The notes below the pieces were generated by a model, which searched no databases, was not told the origin of the DNA, and was given only the letters and a program-made list of their open reading frames with translations. 64,000 nucleotides of DNA from Gordonia soli NBRC 108243. Its GTDB lineage: Bacteria; Actinomycetota; Actinomycetes; Mycobacteriales; Mycobacteriaceae. The position numbers were made by a program, and so were the translations under genes. Below, piece after piece: positions 17,197 through 26,266 of the stretch. Location of the stretch: the NCBI RefSeq assembly GCF_000334455.1, contig NZ_BANX01000005.1, positions 1 through 64,000 of the forward strand, given 5' to 3'. Positions within the stretch are counted from its first letter, which is position 1, and each line of letters opens with the position of its first letter.

Positions 17197-19224
17197 GTGC
17201 GCGTCGGTCTGGTTGTTGGTGTGTTCGCAGTTCTGTCGACTCTCGTCGCGGTACCCGCGACCGCGGGTGCGGCACCGATCGGTCCCACCGGCGGTTCCAC
17301 CGGCGCGCGGTGGGCGGCCACGCATGACGGGCCGCAGCCGTATGCGGGTGTCAACATCCAGTGGGACGTCCCGATCCGGATGAGCGACGGAACCGTTCTC
17401 AAGGCCAATGTCTACCGGCCCGCCGATCGCGCGGAGCGGCCGACGACGAAGAAGACACCGACCATCGTCACCATGACGCCGTACACCAAGCTGGTCTCCG
17501 CGCTCGGCGCCGCCGTTCTCAATCACCCTGTGCTGGAGCCGTTCCTGCTGCAGGTCGCGTCGGCGATCCGGCTCAGCGGCACCCCCATCGACGGCATCAC
17601 CGACATCGCGCAGACCATCCGTGACCGCGGTGGCAAGACATTCGCGGTCGACTACGACCTGGTGCGCAGCGGGTACACGATGGTGGTGGTCGACGTGCGT
17701 GGGACCGGTTTCTCGCAGGGCGTGTGGGATGTCTTCCAGAGTCGGGAGCAGGCCGACACCGTGGAGGTCCTCGACTGGGTGAGCCGACAGCGCTGGTCGA
17801 ACGGACGACTCGGCATGTCGGGTGTCTCGTACTCCGCCATCAACCAGATCCAGGCGGCGAACAAGCGCCCCAAGGGACTCCAGGCGATCTTCCCGGTCGA
17901 GCCCGGCGGCGATCTCATCCGGGACATCGTCGCTCCGGGTGGCTCGCTGGGCGTCGGATTCTTGCCTCTGTGGCTGACGTTGGTCAACTCGACCAAGTTG
18001 GTTCCCAACGTGGCGTCGATGCTGAACGGCACCTTCGACTGGAAGTGGCTCGCCGATCGCATCAAGGATCCGTTCACGTTCTACCCGCAGCTGTTCGCCG
18101 CGTTGCTCACCCCCGACATCCCGTCGGTGCCCGACAATCTGAAGGCGTTGTTGCGCAACGACTCCGAACCACGCCAGGCTTGGCTACCGCATTCCGATCG
18201 GATCACGGTACCGACGCTCATCTACGGCGGCTGGTTCGATCTGTTCACCAACAGCGAGGTGCGGATGTACAACGACATCCCGCTGACGCCCGGGCGCAAG
18301 CAGCTGATCATGGGCGACGGCTACCACCTGACCATCGGCGGCGGTCAGACCGGAACCAGGGGCACGCCACCGCGGCTCGACGTCCTTCAGCGCGCGTGGT
18401 TCGACCGCTGGCTCAAGGACATCCCCAACGGGGTCGACCAGTACGGGCCGGTCACCCTCAAGCAGCTCGGCAACACCTGGATCACCGCCGATCAGTTCCC
18501 CCGCGCCGGGATGACCCGCCAGCGGCTCTACCTCGGCGACCGTCCGAGCCGGACCGCACCGCACGCAGTCCGGGACGGAAGTCTGACGGTCGGCAAGCCC
18601 ACGTCGCGCGGCCGGCTGACCATCTCGCCCGGCGTGCTGACGGTGTGCTCGCGCGATGCCGCCCAGCAGACGGCAGGTGCGCTGGCGCTCTTCCCGGGCT
18701 GCGCCAAGGATTCCCGTGTCGCCGAGCACAATGCGCTGACCTTCACCAGCGCGCCGATGCCGACCGCCCGCTCCGTGTCCGGGCCGGTCAACGTGCATCT
18801 CAACACCGTGCTCGACGCGACCGACGGGTACTGGACGGCCACGCTCAACGACGTGGCGCCCGACGGCCGGTCGACGGTGATCAGCTCCGGACAGGTGGTC
18901 TCGTCGCTGCGCCAGCTCGACACCTCGAAGACGAAGTACGGGCCGAACGGTGACGTCATCGACCCGGTGAACACCCTGACGCTGGCCACGCGACAACGGA
19001 ACGTGCCCGGACGGCCGACCACCCTCGACATCGGGCTGCTGCCCACCGAGGCGCTCATCCGTCCCGGTCACCGGCTCCGCATCGATGTGTTCGCGATGAA
19101 TCTGCCCCGCGGTCTGCCGCTTCGGCCGTTGCTGAACGAGTCGGGGCTGCGGCCGCAACACATCCAACTCGATCCGAATCGACCGAGCTGGGTCAACCTG
19201 CCGCTGTCGGTGCCGGTGTCCTAG
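17197..19224 (+). CDS. Secreted CocE/NonD family hydrolase (X-Pro dipeptidyl-peptidase-like)
   Basis: 675 residues from the GTG at 17197, with a G-rich ribosome site just upstream. Residues 1-26 form a signal peptide (VGLVVGVFAVLSTLVAVPATAGA). An alpha/beta-hydrolase domain follows: the nucleophile motif GMSGVSYS (about residue 210), the Asp-containing YGGWFDLF and the His-containing GDGYHLT give the Ser-Asp-His triad. The C-terminal 200 residues form the jelly-roll of CocE and X-Pro peptidases (VHLNTVLDATDGYWTATLNDV...). Relatives cleave esters, amides or Pro-peptides; the extracellular substrate here is unknown. Confidence 0.88.
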   Translation: MRVGLVVGVFAVLSTLVAVPATAGAAPIGPTGGSTGARWAATHDGPQPYAGVNIQWDVPIRMSDGTVLKANVYRPADRAERPTTKKTPTIVTMTPYTKLVSALGAAVLNHPVLEPFLLQVASAIRLSGTPIDGITDIAQTIRDRGGKTFAVDYDLVRSGYTMVVVDVRGTGFSQGVWDVFQSREQADTVEVLDWVSRQRWSNGRLGMSGVSYSAINQIQAANKRPKGLQAIFPVEPGGDLIRDIVAPGGSLGVGFLPLWLTLVNSTKLVPNVASMLNGTFDWKWLADRIKDPFTFYPQLFAALLTPDIPSVPDNLKALLRNDSEPRQAWLPHSDRITVPTLIYGGWFDLFTNSEVRMYNDIPLTPGRKQLIMGDGYHLTIGGGQTGTRGTPPRLDVLQRAWFDRWLKDIPNGVDQYGPVTLKQLGNTWITADQFPRAGMTRQRLYLGDRPSRTAPHAVRDGSLTVGKPTSRGRLTISPGVLTVCSRDAAQQTAGALALFPGCAKDSRVAEHNALTFTSAPMPTARSVSGPVNVHLNTVLDATDGYWTATLNDVAPDGRSTVISSGQVVSSLRQLDTSKTKYGPNGDVIDPVNTLTLATRQRNVPGRPTTLDIGLLPTEALIRPGHRLRIDVFAMNLPRGLPLRPLLNESGLRPQHIQLDPNRPSWVNLPLSVPVS

Positions 19225-19319
19225 ACGCCGGTACGGTCACCGGCGGCGCGGGTCTCGATACCATTGGACAGCCAGGTTCAACTGGCATCGAGCGAACCGT
19301 TCTTGCTGAGGAGACTGGG

Positions 19320-20480
19320 TTGCGGATTACACGAGTCAGCGCCAGCAATTGGCGCAACTTCAAGTCGCTGGATTTTCCACTCGACTCGCGTCTGTTCGTA
19401 GTCGGTCCGAACGCGGCCGGAAAGTCGAATCTGATCGATCTCTTGCGTTTCCTGGGTGACATTGCGCAACCTGTTGGTGGATTGGCCGCCGCACTCACTG
19501 ATCGCGGGGGCCTGTCAAAAGTGCGCAGCTTGTTTGCCCGCAACCACGCAGGTGGAAGATTGGTCATCGAACTCGAATTGGAGGACGAGACATCCACGTG
19601 GAAGTACCGACTTTCAATTAAAGGTGAGAGCGGGGGAAAGAACCGCCCGGTCGTGGACGAAGAAAAGGTGTGGAAGAACGGCAAGAACGTACTGTCCCGG
19701 CCGAACAAGCAAGATCTAGCAGATCCTGCGCTCCTTACGCAGACGCACCTCGAGCAGATCGCTGCCAACCAAGACTTCCGTGCACTCGCGGAGTACTTCG
19801 TCAAGGTCCGATACTTCCACCTGGTGCCGCAGATCATCCGTGAGCCTTCACGCTATGACTTACCTGGCGAATTCGGGGGCGACTTTATAGCCCAAATGAA
19901 TTCGGTTCCACCGAAAACCAGAGATGCTTGGCTCCGACGCATGCGCGATGCACTAAGAGCGGCAGTGCCAGAGTTCGAGTCGTTGGACATAGAAGTTGAT
20001 TCTGCGGGGCGACCCCACCTCATGGCTGGATACAAGAACTGGCGTAAGAACCCGGCTCGTCAGTCGGAGGCGGAGTTCTCGGATGGCACGCTACGACTCA
20101 TCGGCCTGTTGTGGACAATGGTAAGCACACCGTCGAACGGTGGCGTGCTCCTGCTTGAGGAACCAGAGCTGTCGCTCAACGCGAGCGTTGTTCGCAAGCT
20201 ACCCGCAATGTTGGCGGTTTCGCAGCGAGCCAAGGATCTTCAGGTGATCCTCTCCACGCACGCGCCGGAACTTCTCGACGATGAAGGCGTCCATGGAGAC
20301 GAAGTTCTTGTACTACGCCCGGCGAAGGAGGGCACGGAAGCAGAACTGCTGTCGGAGATCGCCGACGCCGTCGGCGAGCTCGAAGCCGGGCTGCCGAAAT
20401 CCGACATAGTTCAGGGCCTGATCGATCCCCGAGACTTATCCGACCTCGTCACTGTTGGGCGTGACTCCAAACGACGATGA
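19320..20480 (+). CDS. AAA15/OLD-like ATPase of a two-gene defence-like module
   Basis: 386 residues from a TTG. The N-terminus ITRVSASNWRNFKSLDF is typical of SMC/RecF-type AAA ATPases; Walker A is GPNAAGKSN (29-37), an ABC-signature-like SDGTLRLIGLL sits near 254, Walker B is LLLEEPEL (277-284), and STHAPELLD near 312 supplies the switch histidine. It overlaps the next gene by 4 nt. Codon use is visibly A/T-richer than neighbours (TTA, AAA, ATT codons), suggesting recent transfer. Related ATPases are paired with TOPRIM or nuclease partners in anti-phage and overcoming-lysogeny systems; such a role here is inference. Confidence 0.85.
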   Translation: MRITRVSASNWRNFKSLDFPLDSRLFVVGPNAAGKSNLIDLLRFLGDIAQPVGGLAAALTDRGGLSKVRSLFARNHAGGRLVIELELEDETSTWKYRLSIKGESGGKNRPVVDEEKVWKNGKNVLSRPNKQDLADPALLTQTHLEQIAANQDFRALAEYFVKVRYFHLVPQIIREPSRYDLPGEFGGDFIAQMNSVPPKTRDAWLRRMRDALRAAVPEFESLDIEVDSAGRPHLMAGYKNWRKNPARQSEAEFSDGTLRLIGLLWTMVSTPSNGGVLLLEEPELSLNASVVRKLPAMLAVSQRAKDLQVILSTHAPELLDDEGVHGDEVLVLRPAKEGTEAELLSEIADAVGELEAGLPKSDIVQGLIDPRDLSDLVTVGRDSKRR

Positions 20481-21055
20481 CGCGCGTGATCGTCGAAGGC
20501 CCTTCCGATCGGGGAATGGCGGAAGCCGTCCTACGAGAGGCTGGCCAAAAGGTCGGAAGCATCACTGTTCGCGGAGGCAAGACCAAAATCGATCCGCTCC
20601 TGAGTAGCTACAATCGAGCCGCTCGCCATTCGCCTCTCATCGTGTTTCGCGATACCGACACAAAATGCCCGCTAGAGCTGCGTAAGTATCTGACGCACGA
20701 TGTCGAGGACATGGCTCCGGGATTTATGCTTCGGTTGGTTCATCCCATGACCGAGGGCTGGCTCCTGTCCGACAAATACGGGTTCGCGAGATACTTTCAT
20801 GTGAGCCCGGGCAAAATCCCTACAGACACCGGGTCTTTAGTCGATGCAAAGTCGACATTGTTGGCACTGTGTATGAAATCGACCTCACGCGACATCAGAG
20901 CGGAAGTCGTGCGAAAAGACGGCAAGACAGGCCCTCTTTACACAGACCATCTGAATGAGTTCGCGAGTCGCTACTGGGACGTTGCGGCGGCTTCTGAGCA
21001 GAATGACAGCCTGCGCCGAGCTGTTGAGCGGATTCGCGTCATCAGTGCGTCGTGA
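20477..21055 (+). CDS. DUF4276-like TOPRIM-fold protein, partner of the AAA ATPase
   Basis: 192 residues, start ATG overlapping the ATPase stop. The N-terminal VIVEGPSDRGMAEAVL (Glu7) and LIVFRDTDT (Asp59, Asp61) match the E and DxD positions of TOPRIM metal centres. Downstream, HPMTEGWLLSDKYGFARYF and GKIPTDTGSLVDAKSTLL resemble the EAWLLAD...IP...P..L.DPK pattern of DUF4276 proteins. DUF4276 genes commonly sit behind AAA15 ATPase genes. It could be the effector nuclease or a regulatory partner; no experimental role is claimed. The base composition is A/T-rich like its partner. Confidence 0.7.
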   Translation: MTRVIVEGPSDRGMAEAVLREAGQKVGSITVRGGKTKIDPLLSSYNRAARHSPLIVFRDTDTKCPLELRKYLTHDVEDMAPGFMLRLVHPMTEGWLLSDKYGFARYFHVSPGKIPTDTGSLVDAKSTLLALCMKSTSRDIRAEVVRKDGKTGPLYTDHLNEFASRYWDVAAASEQNDSLRRAVERIRVISAS

Positions 21056-21068
21056 TGCCGAGCGAGAA

Positions 21069-22064
21069 CTAGCCTGCAGCGGGATCGGCGTCCTCGATCT
21101 CCCGCCCGTATCGGGTCGCGAGCCACGAGCAGATGATCAGCTGGATCTGGTGGAAGATCATCAGCGGCAACACGATCAGGCCGACGGACGAGCCGGCGAA
21201 CAGCACGGTCGCCATCGGGAGTCCGGTGGCGAGACTCTTCTTGGTGCCGCAGAACTGGATCGCGATGGTGTCGGCGCGGTCGAAGCCGAGGCGCTTCGGC
21301 AACCATCCGGTCGCCACCAGCATCACCACGACCAGGATCGTCGCGATGATGCACACGGCGATGACCTGCCAGGCGTCAACGCTCGACCAGATGCCGTCAC
21401 GCACACCCTCGCTGAACGCGGCGTAGACGACGAGCACGATGCTGCCGCGGTCGGCGAGTTTGGTGGGCTTGGCATGCCGTGTGAAGAAGCCGCCCACGAA
21501 CGGTCGGGCGATCTGTCCGACGATGAACGGCACCAGGATCTGGCCGACGATTTTGAGGATCGACGAGGCGTCGATGTGCACGCCGTCGGTGCTCATCAGC
21601 AGCACCACGAGCAGCGGGGTCAGGACCACGCCGAGGATGTTGGATGTGGATGCGCTGACGATGGCGCCCGCGATGTTGCCACGGGCGATCGAGGTGAAGG
21701 CGATCGACGACTGGACCGTCGACGGGACCAGACACAAGAACAGCAGGCCCGTGTAGAGGTCCGTTCCGATGATCGGCTCGGTCACCGGTCGTAGCGCCAG
21801 ACCCACCAGCGGGAACACGACGAAGGTGAACGCGAGGATGGTCAGGTGGAGGCGCCAGTGCGCGAGGCCGGCGAGGGCCTCGCGTGGGTGCAGCCGGGTG
21901 CCGTAGAGGAAGAAGAGCGCGGCGATGGCGACGATGACGACCCAGTCGAGGACGTCGGCAAAGGCCCCGCGGGCCGGCAGGACGGCGGCCAGTACGACGG
22001 CGCCGAGGATGGCGAGGATGAAGCCGTCGATCGGGGACCGGCTCAAGACGCTGCGAAAGGACAC
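21069..22064 (-). CDS. Bile acid:sodium symporter (BASS/SBF-like) family transporter
   Basis: 331 residues from the GTG at 22064, with AGG about 11 nt upstream; the open frame continues further but without homology. About nine to ten hydrophobic helices are visible. ALFFLYGTRLHPREAL, LCLVPSTVQSSIAFTSIARGN and QFCGTKKSLATGLPMA are the conserved BASS/SBF-like motifs, including the crossover helices. These import organic anions, pantoate/pyruvate-type acids or sterol acids with sodium. The steroid gene content of this window makes an organic-acid or steroid-acid substrate tempting, but nothing in the sequence shows it. Converges on the ATPase module with a 13-bp gap. Confidence 0.85.
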   Translation of the reverse strand: MSFRSVLSRSPIDGFILAILGAVVLAAVLPARGAFADVLDWVVIVAIAALFFLYGTRLHPREALAGLAHWRLHLTILAFTFVVFPLVGLALRPVTEPIIGTDLYTGLLFLCLVPSTVQSSIAFTSIARGNIAGAIVSASTSNILGVVLTPLLVVLLMSTDGVHIDASSILKIVGQILVPFIVGQIARPFVGGFFTRHAKPTKLADRGSIVLVVYAAFSEGVRDGIWSSVDAWQVIAVCIIATILVVVMLVATGWLPKRLGFDRADTIAIQFCGTKKSLATGLPMATVLFAGSSVGLIVLPLMIFHQIQLIICSWLATRYGREIEDADPAAG

Positions 22065-22123
22065 GATGGGAAAACCTACGCCGGTCCGACACGTCCTCGG
22101 TCGTGGGGCGTCGGCCCCGGCGC

Positions 22124-22669
22124 TCAGGCCTGGGCTGTCTCGGGAGCGCAGGCTCCGCGGAGGCTGCAGGCTCCGCAACTGGTGCCACAGTCGGAGGCGT
22201 GATCGGTGTCCCCGGTAGCGGCTGATGCGGTGGTCGTCGCGGTTTCCGCCGACGCCGCCTGCTCGTGCTCGGCATCGCCGTGTGTGTCCGACGAGCAGCA
22301 GGAGCAGCCGCCGCCGGCGCTGTCGGCGGTGATCGCGGACGCCGCCTGAACGCCGTATGCGCTGATCAGACCGACGATCATCAGACCAGCGACGAGGCCC
22401 CCGGCGAGAAAGGCCAGTGCCCACAGGCCGTCCACGGCGAGCGCGGCCAGGGCGCTGAGCACGAGGATTCCGGCCGCGCCGAGCATGCCGGGAGCGGCGA
22501 CGCGGTTGGCCACCTGGAAGCGCTCTTCGGAGGCGAGGGTGTCGGGAGTGCGGACGCCGAGCCACCGATTGCGGCGCAGGACGCCACGGGCTCCCAGCAC
22601 GCCGACGACGGCCCAGACCGCGGCTACCGCGATCAGCAGGATGGCGACGATCAGGGACACGACACTCAC
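22124..22669 (-). CDS. SdpI/YhfL-family membrane protein with Cys-rich C-terminal tail
   Basis: 181 residues from the GTG at 22669. Three hydrophobic helices and the SdpI signature [25 protein letters not shown] between helices 1 and 2. SdpI gives immunity to the SdpC toxin in Bacillus; actinobacterial members have no assigned role. The last 65 residues are unusual: Ala/Thr-rich with two cysteine clusters, [10 protein letters not shown] and [18 protein letters not shown] (nine Cys in all), likely cytoplasmic or periplasmic metal- or redox-binding. The gene is 59 bp upstream of the BASS gene on the same strand, so they may be co-transcribed, and is divergent from leuS. Confidence 0.8.
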   Translation of the reverse strand: MSVVSLIVAILLIAVAAVWAVVGVLGARGVLRRNRWLGVRTPDTLASEERFQVANRVAAPGMLGAAGILVLSALAALAVDGLWALAFLAGGLVAGLMIVGLISAYGVQAASAITADSAGGGCSCCSSDTHGDAEHEQAASAETATTTASAATGDTDHASDCGTSCGACSLRGACAPETAQA

Positions 22670-22853
22670 CCGATCAGGATACGACCACGGGTTTCGGGTC
22701 GGAAATCCGTGTCCACCCGACAACGAGCGTCCGCGTCGGAGTGCGCGGTCGGTGAGCTCGACTCTCGGCAACCGGGGTCGGCGTCCGCCGTCACGACGAG
22801 GGTCGCGGGCGACCAGTTGGAGGCGGCGGCGGCGCACGATTTACGCTGGTGGC

Positions 22854-25733
22854 GTGACTTCAGCCGAAACCCCGAGTGCCGCCGATGCGGGCACCGACGC
22901 CGTGCCCGGCCATCGCTACACGGCCGAGCTGGCCGGGGAGATCGAGCAGCGATGGCAGCAGGTCTGGACCGACGAGCACGCCTACGAGGCCCCCAACCCG
23001 GTCGGCCCGCTGGCCGGTGACCTCTCGGCCTTCGACGGCGGCGGTGCCGATGCTGCGGCCAAGCTGTTCATCCAGGACATGTTCCCGTACCCGTCCGGCG
23101 CCGGACTGCACGTCGGCCACCCGCTGGGGTTCATCGCCAGCGACGTCTACGCGCGCTTCCATCGGATGGACGGGCGCAACGTCTTGCACACGATGGGCTT
23201 CGACTCGTTCGGTCTGCCCGCCGAGCAATACGCCGTACAGACCGGCACCCATCCTCGGACGACCACCGAGGCCAACATCGAGCGCTACCTCGGGCAGATC
23301 CGTCGACTCGGGCTCGGACACGACGAGCGTCGCCGGGTGGCCACCACCGACGTCGACTTCTACCGGTGGACGCAGTGGATCTTCCTGCAGATCTACAACG
23401 CCTGGTACGACGGCGAGCAGCAGCGTGCGCGTCCGGTCGACGAGCTCGTCGCCGAATTCGATTCCGGAGCACGGTCGCTCGCCGACGGCCGCCAGTGGGC
23501 CGATCTCGACGCCGCGGCGCGCAACGAGATCATCGACGGCCACCGCCTGGTGTACCTGAGTGACTCGCAGGTCAACTGGTGCCCGGGACTGGGCACCGTG
23601 CTCGCCAACGAGGAGGTCACCGCCGACGGTCGGAGCGATCGCGGCAACTTCCCGGTTTTCCGCAAGCATCTGCGCCAGTGGATGATGCGGATCACCGCCT
23701 ACTCCGATCGCCTGTTGGACGACCTGGACCGCCTGGACTGGCCGGACAAGGTCAAGACCATGCAGCGCAACTGGATCGGACGGTCGCGCGGTGCACAGGT
23801 GAGCTTCCCGGTGCCGGGCACCGACGCGGTCGTCGATGTCTTCACCACACGCCCGGACACCCTGTTCGGAGCGTCGTACATGGTGCTGGCACCGGAGCAC
23901 GAGCTGGTCGACACCCTGACCGCCGGCGCGTGGCCGGAAGGGACCGATCCCCGGTGGACCGGCGGCGCATCGGACCCGGCGACGGCCATCAAGGACTACC
24001 GTGCGTCGATTGCGGCGAAGTCGGACCTGGAGCGTCAGGAGAACAAGGAGAAGACGGGCGTCTTCACCGGCGCCCTGGCCACCAATCCGGTCAACGGGGA
24101 ACGCATCCCGGTCTTCATCGCCGACTACGTCCTACTCGGGTACGGCACCGGCGCCATCATGGCGGTGCCCGCTCACGATGCCCGCGACCACGAGTTCGCC
24201 CGCGCATTCGGGCTGCCGATCCGTGAGGTCATCGGCTCCGATCAGGGCGTCGAGGACGAGGCATACGTCGGCGACGGTCCGCTGGTGAACTCCGACTTCC
24301 TGGACGGACTCGCGGTGGACGAGGCCAAGGCCGCGGTCATCGAACGGCTCGAGGCCGACGGGTCCGGCACCGGCACCATCCAGTACAAGCTGCGCGACTG
24401 GCTGTTCGCTCGGCAGCGGTACTGGGGCGAGCCCTTCCCCATCGTCTACGACGAGGACGGTCGCGCGCATCCGCTGCCGGAATCGATGCTGCCGGTGGAA
24501 CTCCCGGAGGTCGACGACTACGCGCCGGTGTCCTTCGACCCGGACGACGCCGACAGCGAGCCGTCGCCCCCACTGGCCAAGGCCACCGACTGGGTGACGG
24601 TCGAACTGGACCTCGGCGACGGGCCGAAGACCTACACCCGCGACACCAATGTGATGCCACAGTGGGCGGGCAGCTCGTGGTACCAGCTGCGCTACATCGA
24701 TCCCACCAACGAAGAGACGTTCTGCGCCAAGGAGAACGAGGCCTACTGGATGGGTCCGCGCCCGGAGCTGCACGGTGCGGATGACACGGGTGGTCTCGAC
24801 CTCTACGTCGGTGGCGTCGAGCACGCCGTCCTACACCTGCTGTATTCGCGGTTCTGGCACAAGGTCCTGTTCGACCTCGGCTACGTGACCAGCGTCGAGC
24901 CCTACCGGAAGCTGTTCAACCAGGGCATGATCCAGGCGTACGCCTACACCGATGCCCGCGGCATCTATGTCGAGGCGGACGCGGTCGTCGAGCGCGACGG
25001 GCAGTTCTACTTCGGCGACGAGCCGGTCCGCCAGGAGTACGGCAAGATGGGCAAGTCGCTCAAGAACTCCGTTGCGCCGGACGACATCTGCCGCGACTAC
25101 GGCGCCGACACCCTACGCGTCTACGAGATGTTCATGGGTCCCCTGGACCAGTCGCGTCCGTGGGCGACCAAGGATGTCGTCGGTGCACAGCGGTTCCTGC
25201 AGCGCGTCTGGCGACTCGTGGTCGACGAGGAGTCGGGGACGGTGCGTTCGGTGGACGACGCACCCGCAGAGGAGACCGTCAAGCTACTGCACAAGACGAT
25301 CTCCGGTGTGCGCGAGGACTTCTCGGCTCTGCGCAACAACACGGCGGTGGCCAAGTTGACCGAGCTGACCAACCACCTGACCAAGACGTACCCGTCGGGA
25401 GCGCCGCGGTCGGTGGTCGAGCCGCTGGTGATCATGCTCGCGCCGCTCGCACCGCACATCGCCGAGGAACTCTGGAACCGGTTGGGCAAGGACGGGCTCC
25501 TGGCCCACGGCCCGTTCCCGACGCCGGATCCGACACTGCTCGTCGAGGACAGTGTCGAGATCCCGGTCCAGGTGAAGGGGAAGGTGCGCAGCCGGATCAC
25601 GGTGGCCGCCGATGCCGACGAGGACACCATCCGCGCCACCGCCCTGGCCGACGAGAAGATCGCCGCCCTGCTCGACGGTGAACCGCGCAAGGTGATCGTC
25701 GTCCCCGGCAAGATGGTGAACGTCGTCCCGTAG
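22854..25733 (+). CDS. leuS: Leucyl-tRNA synthetase
   Basis: 959 residues from the GTG at 22854; the longer open frame upstream overlaps the SdpI gene and is rejected. It attaches leucine to tRNA-Leu. The HIGH-type motif is [13 protein letters not shown] at about residue 76-88, the CP1 editing domain lies between about 250 and 450 (contains [15 protein letters not shown]), and KMSKS appears as KMGKSLKNS near residue 731. The C-terminal anticodon-binding and small C-terminal domains are complete. Length is in the normal actinobacterial range. Confidence 0.97.
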   Translation: MTSAETPSAADAGTDAVPGHRYTAELAGEIEQRWQQVWTDEHAYEAPNPVGPLAGDLSAFDGGGADAAAKLFIQDMFPYPSGAGLHVGHPLGFIASDVYARFHRMDGRNVLHTMGFDSFGLPAEQYAVQTGTHPRTTTEANIERYLGQIRRLGLGHDERRRVATTDVDFYRWTQWIFLQIYNAWYDGEQQRARPVDELVAEFDSGARSLADGRQWADLDAAARNEIIDGHRLVYLSDSQVNWCPGLGTVLANEEVTADGRSDRGNFPVFRKHLRQWMMRITAYSDRLLDDLDRLDWPDKVKTMQRNWIGRSRGAQVSFPVPGTDAVVDVFTTRPDTLFGASYMVLAPEHELVDTLTAGAWPEGTDPRWTGGASDPATAIKDYRASIAAKSDLERQENKEKTGVFTGALATNPVNGERIPVFIADYVLLGYGTGAIMAVPAHDARDHEFARAFGLPIREVIGSDQGVEDEAYVGDGPLVNSDFLDGLAVDEAKAAVIERLEADGSGTGTIQYKLRDWLFARQRYWGEPFPIVYDEDGRAHPLPESMLPVELPEVDDYAPVSFDPDDADSEPSPPLAKATDWVTVELDLGDGPKTYTRDTNVMPQWAGSSWYQLRYIDPTNEETFCAKENEAYWMGPRPELHGADDTGGLDLYVGGVEHAVLHLLYSRFWHKVLFDLGYVTSVEPYRKLFNQGMIQAYAYTDARGIYVEADAVVERDGQFYFGDEPVRQEYGKMGKSLKNSVAPDDICRDYGADTLRVYEMFMGPLDQSRPWATKDVVGAQRFLQRVWRLVVDEESGTVRSVDDAPAEETVKLLHKTISGVREDFSALRNNTAVAKLTELTNHLTKTYPSGAPRSVVEPLVIMLAPLAPHIAEELWNRLGKDGLLAHGPFPTPDPTLLVEDSVEIPVQVKGKVRSRITVAADADEDTIRATALADEKIAALLDGEPRKVIVVPGKMVNVVP

Positions 25734-25868
25734 TCGGCGGCTCCGGTCGTAGCCGATCGGTGCGTCTCCTCGCGCTCGCGACCTCAGCGGCAGGGCTGTG
25801 TCAGCAGTCCGGCCGCGGCACCCGCACGCGCTACATCACCGCATCCGCTACGTCACCGATCGGGCGGC

Positions 25869-26204
25869 TCACCCCTTCGGAGGCAGCTCGCGGGCTCGCG
25901 CCGCGCCGACGTCCACCCAGCGCCGGAGCGCTGCCTTGGTGGAGATGCCGGCTGCATCGACGCGAATCCACCCGCGCGTCTCCCGGCCTCCCATCACCAT
26001 CGGCGTGGTGTGAGCGGCAGACAGGTACTCGGCCGTCTCGTCCGGTGGTACCCGCACCATCAGGCCGCCGCGCCCACTGGCGCAGACGGCCATGTTGCCG
26101 TCCAGGAGAAAGGCGAGGCCGCCGAACATCGACCGTTCGTCCAGGCCGGCCTGTCCGGCCAGCAGTTCGCGGATGCGGTAGGCGAGGTCCTCGTCGTAGG
26201 CCAC
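25869..26204 (-). CDS. TfoX N-terminal domain-like small protein
   Basis: 111 residues from a GTG. The whole chain matches the TfoX/Sxy N-terminal domain: YRIRELLAGQAGLDERSMFGGLAFLLDGNMAVCA near the start and a MRVPP-type strand later. TfoX of gammaproteobacteria is a competence regulator, but stand-alone N-domain proteins are widespread in actinobacteria with no known function. Divergent from the acyl-CoA dehydrogenase gene at 26267, with the palindromic operator in the gap. The 135 bp before it, after leuS, show nothing recognisable. Confidence 0.8.
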   Translation of the reverse strand: MAYDEDLAYRIRELLAGQAGLDERSMFGGLAFLLDGNMAVCASGRGGLMVRVPPDETAEYLSAAHTTPMVMGGRETRGWIRVDAAGISTKAALRRWVDVGAARARELPPKG

Positions 26205-26242
26205 CTGCTGAGAGTAATCCGAGGATGCAGCTTGGCAACGAA

Positions 26243-26258
26243 CTTACTCGGGAGTAAG
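26243..26258. promoter_or_regulatory. Perfect 16-bp palindromic operator before acyl-CoA dehydrogenase
   Basis: cttactc-gg-gagtaag has perfect 7-bp arms and a 2-bp spacer, ending 8 bp before the ATG at 26267. The size and TTACT...AGTAA shape are those of TetR-family operators controlling fatty-acid genes. The cognate regulator is not in the neighbourhood, so it is probably encoded elsewhere. Confidence 0.7.
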
Positions 26259-26266
26259 GTACGGTC

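Noticed and set aside
22485-22853. N-terminal extension of leuS by 123 residues
   Set aside because: It overlaps the SdpI gene, lacks homology, and the GTG at 22854 gives the normal protein length.
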